Shown here one piece after another: positions 55,694 through 63,468 of a stretch of DNA of 64,000 nucleotides. The stretch comes from JAHQVI01 sp963727575 (GTDB lineage Bacteria > Pseudomonadota > Alphaproteobacteria > Rhizobiales > Rhodomicrobiaceae), in contig CAVSIA010000039.1 of the NCBI GenBank assembly GCA_963727575.1, positions 27,449 through 91,448 of the forward strand, read 5' to 3'. Position 1 is the stretch's first letter. Each line of letters opens with the position of its first letter. The notes beneath the pieces are model-generated. The model searched no databases, had not been told where the DNA came from, and saw only the letters and a list, made by a program, of their open reading frames with translations. The position numbers were made by a program, and so were the translations under genes.

Positions 55694-56832
55694 CGGAGAC
55701 GATCCTGACGAATGCCCGCGTGGTTCTTGCCGACCGCGTCATCGAGGGCACCGTCGCAACCCGGGGGGACGAGATTACGGGCGTCTCCGAGGGCCGTTCG
55801 CAGCTTCCCTCCGCAATCGACTGCGAGGGCGATTTCCTCATACCCGGCCTGATCGAGCTGCATACCGACAATCTCGAGCGCCATGTCATGCCCCGCCCGG
55901 CGACCTTCTGGCCGTGCGATGCGGCCGTGCTCGGCCACGACCGCGAGATCGCCGCTGCCGGCATCACCACGGTATTCAACGCGCTCGGCGTCGGCGAGGT
56001 GCACAGCCGAAGCGCCCGCGTCCAGCTGCTCACCGAGATGAGCGACGCTGTCGAGGAGCACATGGCCGAGGGTGCGCTGAAGGCCGACCACTTCTTTCAC
56101 TGGCGCTGCGAGGTCAGCTATAGCGGCATGATCGATCTGCTCGGGCCGCTGATGAGCCACAAGCGGCTGCGGTTGTTGTCGGTCATGGACCATACGCCCG
56201 GCCAGCGCCAGTTCACCGAGCTGCAGCGTTATAAGGACTATTATTCCGGCAAGTTCGGCATGAGCGAGGAAGAGCTTCAGGCGTTCATCTCGCAGCGCCA
56301 GGAGGATCAGCGCAAATATAGCGAGCGCAACCGCGCGGCGGTAGTCGGGTTCGCCCGGGAATACGGCCTGACGCTTGCCAGCCATGACGACGCTACGGCC
56401 GCCCATGTCGAGGAGGCGGTCCGCGACGGCATGAGCATCGCGGAGTTTCCCACGACCGTGGAGGCGGCAACCGCGTCCCACGCCGCCGGCCTCAGCGTGC
56501 TGATGGGTGCGCCGAACATCGTCCGCGGCATGTCGCATTCCGGCAATGTCGCCGCACGCGAACTCGGGCAGCGCGGTGTGCTCGACATCCTGTCCAGCGA
56601 CTACGTCCCCGGCTCGCTACTCCACGGCGCGCTGCTGCTGGAGGAGGCGACGGAGACCATCAGCCTGCCGCAGGCGGTCGCGACGGTGACGCGCAATCCG
56701 GCGCGCTCGGTCAAGCTTGACGACCGGGGCGAAATCGCCATAGGCCTTCGCGGAGATCTGGTCCGGTACCACAAAACCAGGAAGGCACCGATCATTCGCG
56801 ATGTCTGGCGGGGAGGAAGAAAGATTGCCTGA
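55690..56832 (+). CDS. phnM: Alpha-D-ribose 1-methylphosphonate 5-triphosphate diphosphatase
   Basis: 380 residues, amidohydrolase fold. Features are GDFLIPGLIELHTDNLERHVMPRP, the metal ligands HTDNLE, LLSVMDHTPGQRQF, SHDDAT and EFPTTVEAA, and the C-terminal LLHGALLLEEA. PhnM releases diphosphate from the ribose triphosphate intermediate of C-P lyase phosphonate breakdown. The start overlaps the exonuclease stop (ATGA) and phnN starts at its last codons, so three genes are coupled. The C-P lyase core genes phnGHIJKL are not in the window. Confidence 0.95.
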   Translation: MTETILTNARVVLADRVIEGTVATRGDEITGVSEGRSQLPSAIDCEGDFLIPGLIELHTDNLERHVMPRPATFWPCDAAVLGHDREIAAAGITTVFNALGVGEVHSRSARVQLLTEMSDAVEEHMAEGALKADHFFHWRCEVSYSGMIDLLGPLMSHKRLRLLSVMDHTPGQRQFTELQRYKDYYSGKFGMSEEELQAFISQRQEDQRKYSERNRAAVVGFAREYGLTLASHDDATAAHVEEAVRDGMSIAEFPTTVEAATASHAAGLSVLMGAPNIVRGMSHSGNVAARELGQRGVLDILSSDYVPGSLLHGALLLEEATETISLPQAVATVTRNPARSVKLDDRGEIAIGLRGDLVRYHKTRKAPIIRDVWRGGRKIA

Positions 56833-57478
56833 GCCTCAGCGGCCCGCAGGCGAGGGGACGCCGGGCGGGTCTTTACCGGCGGCGGACGCGCCCGTCTCAA
56901 GGGGCGGCACGCTGATCCTCGTCGTCGGCCCCTCCGGCGCAGGCAAGGACACGCTTCTCGACATCGCCAAGGCGCATTTCCAGGACGATCCCGACATCCA
57001 GTTCCGCCGCCGCGTCATCACCCGCGCCGATCAGACCGGCGAACGGCATATCGTCGTCTCCGAAGCCGAGTTCGCCGACACGCTCGATGCCGGCGGTTTC
57101 TTTCTGTCCTGGCGCGCCCATGGCCTGCAATACGGGATAACCACGGACATCGTCGGCGATCTGCGGGAGGGGCGGACCGTCGTGGCGAATGTCTCGCGGC
57201 AGATCGTGGCCGAGGCCCGGCGGAAATGGCCGAACACGCAGGTGATCTATATCGGCGCGTCGCCGGAAGTCCGGCGCGAGCGCCTCGTCGCGCGCGGCCG
57301 CGAGTCGGCGGGCAACATCGACGAACGGCTGGGTCGCGCCGACATTTTCGGTGCCAACGAGGCCGAATGGCTGACGCGGCTGGACAATTCAGGTGCGCTG
57401 GCCGACGGCGTCTCGCGCTTCATCGCGCTGATCGCCGGCGCCGCAAAGCTCAAGTCCGAAGCGGAAAGCGCCCGATAA
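56825..57478 (+). CDS. phnN: Ribose 1,5-bisphosphate phosphokinase
   Basis: 217 residues, P-loop kinase of the guanylate kinase type: LILVVGPSGAGKDTLLDIA, RRRVITRADQTGERH, FFLSWRAHGLQYGI and ARGRESAGNIDERLGRA. PhnN makes PRPP from ribose 1,5-bisphosphate, the last step of the C-P lyase route. I chose the TTG at 56825 because GGGGAGG lies 8 bases upstream; the in-frame ATG at 56801 has no ribosome site. It overlaps the end of phnM and, at its own end, the convergent DUF1045 gene by 29 bases. Confidence 0.92.
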   Translation: MPEPQRPAGEGTPGGSLPAADAPVSRGGTLILVVGPSGAGKDTLLDIAKAHFQDDPDIQFRRRVITRADQTGERHIVVSEAEFADTLDAGGFFLSWRAHGLQYGITTDIVGDLREGRTVVANVSRQIVAEARRKWPNTQVIYIGASPEVRRERLVARGRESAGNIDERLGRADIFGANEAEWLTRLDNSGALADGVSRFIALIAGAAKLKSEAESAR

Positions 57479-58143
57479 TCCGGAACGCCCCGCCGCCGCC
57501 CGGATCGCCGAACAGGCAAAGCTCGTCCACGACGAACGGGTCTTGCATGAATGGCGCGAGCGCCGGTGAGAGCGCTGCTTCCACGCGGCCCAACGCCTCC
57601 GGATCGAGCGGGCCGGCAAGCGTGATGTGGAAAAAGAACGAGCTGAAAATATAGGGATAGCCGAATTCCTCCATCTGCTGACGCTGCAGAGGCGACATCG
57701 CGCCGGGGCGGCGCTCGCGGTCGGCTTCGGTCAATGGCGCGCGGAAGCCGTCCAGATGGGTCACGCATTCGCTCGCGAGCCATTCCAGGTCCGCCCGATC
57801 GCTCGCCGGAACCAGTGCGAGATAGCGCGAAAACGCGTGCAGGCGGAGCGGGCCGGTCAGGACTCGGCGGCGTCCGGCGCAAAATGCGGCCAGCGCGGCG
57901 GCGAGATCGGCCTCGCTCGCTGCCGCGCGCCAGACGAATCGGCGCCTTGATGGTGGCATGCATCCCGTAGCGGCCGGGCGAGGCGGTGGCGCTTTCCACC
58001 AGATCCGCAGCGAGCCCATGCGCCTCGCGCTCTGCCGAGGGCTCGCCGGTCGCCGGATCGCCGCCCAGCCAGCGCCGCCCGAAATCCGCCAGCGGCGAAT
58101 TCTGAGCAGGCGCCCAATAAATAGCGTATCGTTCGAACGTCAT
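57450..58143 (-). CDS. Phosphonate metabolism DUF1045 protein; frameshifted near 57944
   Basis: Start FERYAIYWAPAQNSPLADFGRRWLG and GRYGMHATIKAPIRLA. A one-base insertion near 57944 breaks the frame; the next frame gives FVWRAAASEADLAAALAAFCAGRR, then GPLRLHAFSRYLALVP and FHITLAGPLDPE to a stop at 57450. The paired His-x-Thr motifs (HATIKAP and HITLAGP) mark the 2H phosphoesterase superfamily. Restored length about 230 residues. The family is encoded in phosphonate operons and may hydrolyse a cyclic ribose phosphate. Convergent with phnN. Confidence 0.86.
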
Positions 58144-58261
58144 GGCGCTTCGTTTGTCATAAGCCTCGCGGGAACGGGCATTCCTGCCACACAAACATGT
58201 CTGTAATGCATCGCTCGGATGGACATTGACGGTGCAATTTGCTATATATTGTTTGTGACAC

Positions 58262-58290
58262 AATGCCGGGTGCCATAAGCGTCCGGCATT
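58262..58290 (+). promoter_or_regulatory. Hairpin in the rpsU leader
   Basis: AATGCCGG (58262-58269) pairs with CCGGCATT (58283-58290), followed by TTCGTCCTTTT. It lies 45 bases upstream of the rpsU start and could be an attenuator or mRNA-stability element. AT-rich promoter-like sequence (TTGACG, then TATATT) precedes it at about 58227-58252. Confidence 0.45.
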
Positions 58291-58334
58291 TTCGTCCTTT
58301 TAGAGGTCGTTTCACCCAAATCATAGGAGATAGC

Positions 58335-58559
58335 GTGCAAGTACATGTTCGTGACAACAACGTCGACCAGGCGTTGAAAGCCCTGAAAAAGAAGATGCAG
58401 CGGGAAGGCATCTTCCGGGAGATGAAGCTTCGCAATTATTACGAAAAGCCGTCCGAGAAGCGCGCACGCGAGAAAGCCGAAGCAATTCGCCGCGCCCGTA
58501 AGCTTGCCCGTAAGCGCATGCAGCGCGAAGGTCTGATCGTCGGCCGTGGCCGGCGCTGA
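58335..58559 (+). CDS. rpsU: 30S ribosomal protein S21
   Basis: 74 residues from a GTG at 58335 with AGGAGATA upstream. It reads QVHVRDNNVDQALKALKKKMQREGIFREMKLRNYYEKPSEKRAREK and then the basic RRARKLARKRMQRE helix, a full S21. S21 helps 30S subunits start translation on mRNAs. A monocistronic unit with a leader hairpin. Confidence 0.96.
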   Translation: MQVHVRDNNVDQALKALKKKMQREGIFREMKLRNYYEKPSEKRAREKAEAIRRARKLARKRMQREGLIVGRGRR

Positions 58560-58726
58560 CCCTTTCTGCTATATCCGATCGGCCTAAGGCCGAGTGCGGA
58601 GTTCCAGCAGAACCAAATTAGGCCGCATTTGTGTAGCACCTAAAATGTCAAGGCCGGCAACGGAGAGCGATCTAAGCTTCGTTGCCCAAATGCGATCTGC
58701 GAACACAATCAGGATTGTCTGTTCGA

Positions 58727-59569
58727 ATGGGTTTGTTGAACATTCCCAAGACCTGCGGGAAATTTGCCATCGCCTTGGCGGTATGCAGTCTTGCCGGCTG
58801 TGCGACGAGTGAAGTGGCCAGGGAGGTCGCTCTCAAGCAGCAGGTCGTGCAGGCTGAGCAGAAGAACAACATCGCTTCGCTCTCGGAAGTGATCAAAACC
58901 AATCCGAATGACGCGAACGCGCTCAATCTGCGCGGCGCGGCCTACGGTCAGGCTGGCGATTACGAGCGCGCGGTTGGCGATTTTAACGCTGCGCTCGCGA
59001 TTAATCCCCAGTTTCCACAGGCCTACGCCAATCGGGCGCTGGTTTTTGTCCGCGTCAAGAAGCTCAACGAAGCGATCGCGGATTATGACAAAGCGATCAA
59101 CATCGATCCGAACTATGGCGCCGCCTTTACCGGCCGCGGCAACATCTACCGGATGGTCAACAATCATCCGATGGCCGTTGCCGACTTTACCCACGCCATC
59201 GAAATCGAGCCCGACCCGGTCGCCTATTTCAATCGCGGTCTGAGCCGTCAGGCGCTGGGCCAGCACGCCCAGGCGCTCGACGACTTCGACAGCACGCTGA
59301 GCTTCCGGCCGGACGCGCCGGAGGTCTATCACGCCAAGGGCCTCAGCGAGCTCGCGCTGCAGAAATACGAGAACGCCTTCGACGACTTCTACAAAGCCGC
59401 TCAGGGCAGTCCGAACAATTACGAAGCGTGGGCGTTGCGCGGCAAGGCGGCCGAGGCCATGGGCGCCAAAGCCGAAGCCTCGAAGGCTTACCAGCGCGCT
59501 CTGCAGATCAATCCGTCGTTCCAGCCGGCCCGCGAGGGTCTCGACCGCGTCGGCCGGAGCGCCGCTTAG
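58727..59569 (+). CDS. TPR-repeat lipoprotein (NlpI-like)
   Basis: 280 residues. A lipobox VCSLAGCATS (~26) is followed by a helical part and then six or so tetratricopeptide repeats from about residue 55 to 270, e.g. NALNLRGAAYGQAGDYERAVGDFNAAL and PEVYHAKGLSELALQKYENAFDDF. It resembles the outer-membrane-anchored NlpI family, which scaffolds murein endopeptidases. ATG 58727 directly precedes the signal region; an upstream ATG at 58682 is less likely. Confidence 0.88.
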   Translation: MGLLNIPKTCGKFAIALAVCSLAGCATSEVAREVALKQQVVQAEQKNNIASLSEVIKTNPNDANALNLRGAAYGQAGDYERAVGDFNAALAINPQFPQAYANRALVFVRVKKLNEAIADYDKAINIDPNYGAAFTGRGNIYRMVNNHPMAVADFTHAIEIEPDPVAYFNRGLSRQALGQHAQALDDFDSTLSFRPDAPEVYHAKGLSELALQKYENAFDDFYKAAQGSPNNYEAWALRGKAAEAMGAKAEASKAYQRALQINPSFQPAREGLDRVGRSAA

Positions 59570-59632
59570 CGACGCCTGGGCCGGATTCGCGGCGCGCTGC
59601 TAATCAGAACCGCGTGGGCCGAGCCCCGCCTC

Positions 59633-60505
59633 TCATTTCGTGCAGCCGTGGCACAGGATCGAGATCGTCCCCGGCAGCAGATCCGGCCACCGGCGGAAAC
59701 GGTTGAGAAAATCCCGCACCTTATCGAAAGCCCCATGCTGATAAAGCGTGTAATGCGTGGCGTCGGCAATGAAATAGGCCTGTTTCGGCGGCGACGCGGC
59801 GGCGAACAGCTTGCGGCCGAGCGCAGGGGGGACGAGATGATCGCTCTCGCCATGAATGACGAGCAGCGGCGCCTTCACCTTGCCGATATAGCTGATCAAC
59901 TCGAACCGGTCCTTGAGCAGCCAGTAGACCGGCAGGAACGGGTAGAGGTGCGCGCCGACATCGACCGCCGAGGAGAACGGCGATTCGAGAATGACGCCCC
60001 GCGGCTGTCGTTGCGACGCTACCTGCACGGCCACGCCGGTCCCCAGCAATTCCCCATAGATGATGATCGGACTGTCGGCCGGTGTAAAGCTGGCGAGACG
60101 GTCGTAAGCCATCAGCGCATCGGAGACGACATTGGTTTCCGTCGGATGGCCGGTGCTGCCTGAAAAGCCGCGATAGGCGAGCATGAACAGCCCGTAGCCT
60201 TGCGCGCGGTAAAGCCGGACGCGTCCGGCGCGGTGAACCAGCGCGCCCGCATTGCCGTGAAGATAGAACAAGGTCGGCTGACCGTGATCCGGCGGGGCGT
60301 ACCAGGCGACGAGGGTTTCGCCGTCGGGCGTGTGCAGCTCCATTTCGGCCACGCCGTCGAGGCCAAGCGTCTGCGGGGATATGCGGATCGAAGTCGTTTT
60401 AAACAGATAATCGCGTTGAGCAACGTAGTATACGGCGACAACGGAAAGATAAATTGCCGATATAATGGCCAATACGCGCGCTGGACGCATCACCACACCC
60501 CGCAT
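59633..60505 (-). CDS. BEM46-like alpha/beta hydrolase with the serine nucleophile replaced
   Basis: 290 residues. One N-terminal membrane helix (~9-27), then an alpha/beta hydrolase domain: LFYLHGNAGALVHRAG (oxyanion), MLAYRGFSGSTGHPTE, ILESPFSSAVDVG and the acid HGESDHLVPP and histidine ADATHYTLY. The nucleophile elbow should be GESLGTG but reads YGELLGTG: residue 153 is Leu (codon TTG at 60047-60049) where family members have Ser (TCG). As read the enzyme cannot form the acyl-enzyme. Either a point mutation, a sequencing error or a non-catalytic protein. Confidence 0.85.
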   Translation of the reverse strand: MRGVVMRPARVLAIISAIYLSVVAVYYVAQRDYLFKTTSIRISPQTLGLDGVAEMELHTPDGETLVAWYAPPDHGQPTLFYLHGNAGALVHRAGRVRLYRAQGYGLFMLAYRGFSGSTGHPTETNVVSDALMAYDRLASFTPADSPIIIYGELLGTGVAVQVASQRQPRGVILESPFSSAVDVGAHLYPFLPVYWLLKDRFELISYIGKVKAPLLVIHGESDHLVPPALGRKLFAAASPPKQAYFIADATHYTLYQHGAFDKVRDFLNRFRRWPDLLPGTISILCHGCTK

Positions 60506-60665
60506 ACCTACAAGAGTTTGAATATTTCTTTAGGTTATACGGGAGCCGCGTGGACATTGGTTTAACCGCAATTCTCCAATTTTTAGCACTTGGCGTTTTG
60601 GCCGAACCGCCTCCGCGCGCGGGCTTTGAACGTCTTCGCGGCACACCGCGACAAATAGGTGGAGG

Positions 60666-60824
60666 GTGCTCGACCGGCTTACCCACCACGTCCACATCCT
60701 GGAATTGAACGGCGACAGTTACCGGCTCAAACAGTCAAAGAGCCGTCGACGGAAAACTCGGGATCTCGCCAACGATGAAGCGCCGCCCGGCGAGACGGTC
60801 AATCCGGAAACCGGCGAAGTATAA
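60666..60824 (+). pseudogene. istB: IS21-family istB C-terminal fragment
   Basis: Frame from 60666 reads VLDRLTHHVHILELNGDSYRLKQSKSRRR and ends ETVNPETGEV at a TAA at 60822-60824. The DRLTHHxxILExNGDSYRLK pattern is the C-terminal end of IstB, the helper ATPase of IS21-type transposons. Only about 50 residues remain; no istA, no inverted repeats. It lies just before a palindromic terminator and beside an integrase stub, so this is a small graveyard of mobile DNA. Confidence 0.75.
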
Positions 60825-60851
60825 TCCTGACGATCCAGAAAGGCCGCCGAA

Positions 60852-60889
60852 AAGCAAAAAGCCCCCTTCGCGAAGGGGGCTTTTTGCTT
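60852..60889. terminator. Perfect 38-base palindrome, bidirectional terminator
   Basis: Two 19-base arms (AAGCAAAAAGCCCCCTTCG and its reverse complement) with no spacer. The GC core AGCCCCCTTCGCGAAGGGGGCT is flanked by A5 and T5, so it terminates on both strands: the istB remnant on plus and the integrase stub (ends at 60896) on minus. Confidence 0.85.
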
Positions 60890-60895
60890 CAAGCA

Positions 60896-61114
60896 TCAGC
60901 GGCACAACTGGCCGACTTTTACTCCGCCGCGCTGGTCGGAAATTCCTCCGCCGTTGACAGCCAGCGTTTTCTGCTTACCAGCGAAGCGATACGACAACCG
61001 CCACAGCTTTTTCCCGTCCGGCTGAATCAGAATGAAAAGGCCACCGCCATCGGCTTTCTTAAACGGTTTAGCCGCGCCCTTCGCCTTGCGCAGGTAGGTG
61101 TCCGTGAGTGGCAT
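60896..61114 (-). pseudogene. N-terminal stub of a DUF4102 tyrosine integrase
   Basis: From the ATG at 61114 (GAGAGAGGA upstream) the product begins MPLTDTYLRKAKGAAKPFKK, then DGGGLFILIQPDGKKLWRLSYRFAGKQKTLAV, the arm-binding DUF4102 domain of P4-type integrases. After about residue 55 the similarity stops and the frame ends at 72 residues. The catalytic domain is gone. It sits 163 bases downstream of the 3' end of tRNA-Thr, the usual place for such an integrase, so a genomic island was probably once inserted here. Confidence 0.85.
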
Positions 61115-61276
61115 GTTGGTATTCCTCTCTCCCGTTAATGTGGGTACCAAAGGATCTACCAACAAATGCGATGGCTTCAATGAGAAACGATGAAACGAAT
61201 TATGGGCAAATTGCCCAGCTTTCTCTATGATTTACAAGAGATTGCAAGACTTGTTGAGACGTCGAGAAACAGGAAA

Positions 61277-61352
61277 TGGTGCCGCAAGAGGGACTCGAAC
61301 CCCCGACCTACGCATTACGAATGCGCCGCTCTACCGACTGAGCTATTGCGGC
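61277..61352 (-). tRNA. tRNA-Thr (anticodon CGU)
   Basis: 76 bases with an encoded CCA. Acceptor stem GCCGCAA / TTGCGGC, D-arm AGCTCAGTCGGTAGAGC, anticodon stem-loop GCGCA-TTCGTAA-TGCGT with anticodon CGT, and T-arm GGGGGTTCGAGTCCCTC. All stems pair apart from one G-T pair. An integrase stub follows its 3' end. Confidence 0.97.
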
Positions 61353-61584
61353 CCGGTTTGTCGCGCTGCGTTTTTGGCGGGCGCTTCTCGGATCATGTTT
61401 GAATAGCGATAACGGCAAGCCGCGCCGATTGCAAGGGGGCAGCGCTGTCCGTGGTGGATGACCGCCACGGAAGCCGCCGCGACCGTCATCGACGCGCGGT
61501 CCGTGCCAAGTCACGGCTTCTGCAAAACAGCCGAAATCCGACGTAGCCGGACATGGGCATCCGCCGCCGACCGGCCACGCCGCT

Positions 61585-63468
61585 TCAGTGGCTGCGGAAC
61601 CGCGTGAAGGGAGTGCTGGCGTCGTCGAAATCCGCCGGCTCGGGGCCGGGGTCGTCCGGTGGGCGTTCCGGGACGAAGATCTTCGGCTGCACCTTTTTTC
61701 CCGGCCGTTGAGCCTGGGTTTCGGCCGGAGGTGCTGCGACCGCGGCCAGCGGGTCTGCGACCTTGGCCTCGGGTCTCTCCTCGTCCGCCACCTGGTCACC
61801 GCCGGTGTCTGCCATGACCGCAGCCGAAGTGGCGGGCGGCTTGGCTGCGACGGCGGTCGACGGTCCGGTCGCCACCGGGCTTGCGGTCTCGGAGGCCCCA
61901 GACGAGGCAACGACGGTGCCGCTCGCGGCGGAAACCGGCGGCGCGGCATCGGTGGATGCTCCACGCACGGCGCTGTCCCCCGTGCTCGGCGTTTCCTCTG
62001 CCTTGATCGTGATCGTTATCGGCTGGCCCGGCGTCCGTTCGACCTCCGGTTGGCCAGGCTCCTCCAAATCCGCCGCGTCCTCGGTGTCGGCGGCCATCTT
62101 TGCTTCACCGATCTGGCGGGTTACGCTTTCGAGTTCATGCGTGAGCGCGGCGACCTCTTCGAGCAGCGGATCGCCTTCCGTGCGCTTCGACTGGTCGGGC
62201 GGCACGCGCCACTCGAACGCGTCGAGCTGGCCGGTAACCGGCGAAATGGGCTGCCATTCATTGGAGATCACGCCGTCAGCCATCCAGATGGCGTCGCGGG
62301 GCGCTCGGACAGCTCGGGCAAGCCATTCACGCACGCGCCCGGCGTCGCGCTTCTCCGCGCCCTCGATCCGGGCCATCAACGCGCAGACCCGCGTCGTCGC
62401 GTTCTTGCCGATCAGCGGCTCCAGCGCCTCGCGGGCCTCCTGCCAGTCGCGCGCGTCGACGGCGGCGGTCGCCAGCGCGATCCGCGCCTCGGGATGATCC
62501 GGATTCATGACGATCAGCGAGCGAATCCGCCCGAGGCGATCTCGGGCGAGTCGCCGGGGCGGGCGTAGGCGTAGCCGAGTGCAAGCTCCGGATGCGGCAT
62601 ATATTGCCAGGTCCGCGCCAGCACGCGCGCTGCCTTGTGCGCATTGCCCTGGCTCGAAGGACACGGCCGGCGATGGTGGCCGCCGGCACCAGATCGGGCG
62701 CCAACCGGTGCGCCTCGAGCGACAAATCCAGCGCGCGGGTGGCGTCGGTCTGCTCGAGATCCTGGGCCTGCGCCGTCAGCAGAACGGCCCGGCGGCGCTC
62801 GAAGGCTTTCTTGTCCACGTGCCGGTGGTTGCGCGCGATGGTCAGCGTCTCCAGCGCGGCCTGCCAGTCTCGCGCGCGGCACTGCATGTCGAACAAAGCA
62901 TGGACCGGCCAGGCGAGACCGGGATTGAGCCGATGGCCCGTTCGGCATATTGCTTGGCGGCCTCCATCTGGCCTTCGCGGCTGGCCTCCAGGAACAGGCC
63001 GCGCAGACCGAGCAGGCGCGTTTCCGGGTTTTCGGACATCGCCTCGAACACGCGTTGCGCGGTTCGCCGGTCGCCGCTGAGCTGCGCTGACTGGGCCTGA
63101 AGCAATGCCGTGAGCGGCTCGTTGTTGAGAGCGCGTCGGGCCTCGATCGCGTAGCGGGCGGCCGTTGCCTCGTCGCCCGCGCCGACGGCGAAGATGCCCC
63201 GCCGCAGAGCAACGAAGCCGCGCACCTGGCGGCGCTTTCTCAGATGCCGGCGCATCCGCCTCGGACCACCGATCAACCGGCTGAGAAAGCCGAACAGGAA
63301 GAAGACGATGCCGGTAACGATCAGGATCGCGACGGTAAAGCGGAACAGCGAAATCTGGATCTGGTAGCCGGGCCAGCGAAGCGTCAGCTCTCCCGGATTA
63401 CCGGCAAACCAGGAGAACGCGACCGCCAGCGCCGCCAGCAGCAAGAGGTACATCAGCGCGCGAAACAT
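61585..63468 (-). CDS. hemY: HemY-type tetratricopeptide membrane protein; three or more frameshifts
   Basis: Starts FRALMYLLLLAALAVAFSWFAGNPGELTLRWPGYQIQISLF, the HemY_N opening, with two membrane helices and RRGIFAVGAGDEATAARYAIEARRAL. The frame then changes near 62930 (FDMQCRARDWQAALETLTIARNHRHVDKKAFERRRAVLLTAQA), near 62655 (HKAARVLARTWQYMPHPELALGYAYA) and near 62545 (RIRSLIVMNPDHPEARIALATAAVDARDWQEAREAL). The C-terminal part ends in a Pro/Ala-rich, low-complexity tail typical of alphaproteobacterial HemY. Restored length about 627 residues. Despite the name it has no known haem enzyme activity. The start overlaps the mitofilin stop (TGATG). Confidence 0.87.

Noticed and set aside
60775..60957. 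Plus-strand 60-codon basic frame
   Set aside because: It overlaps the istB remnant and runs through the perfect palindrome; the istB frame explains the sequence better.
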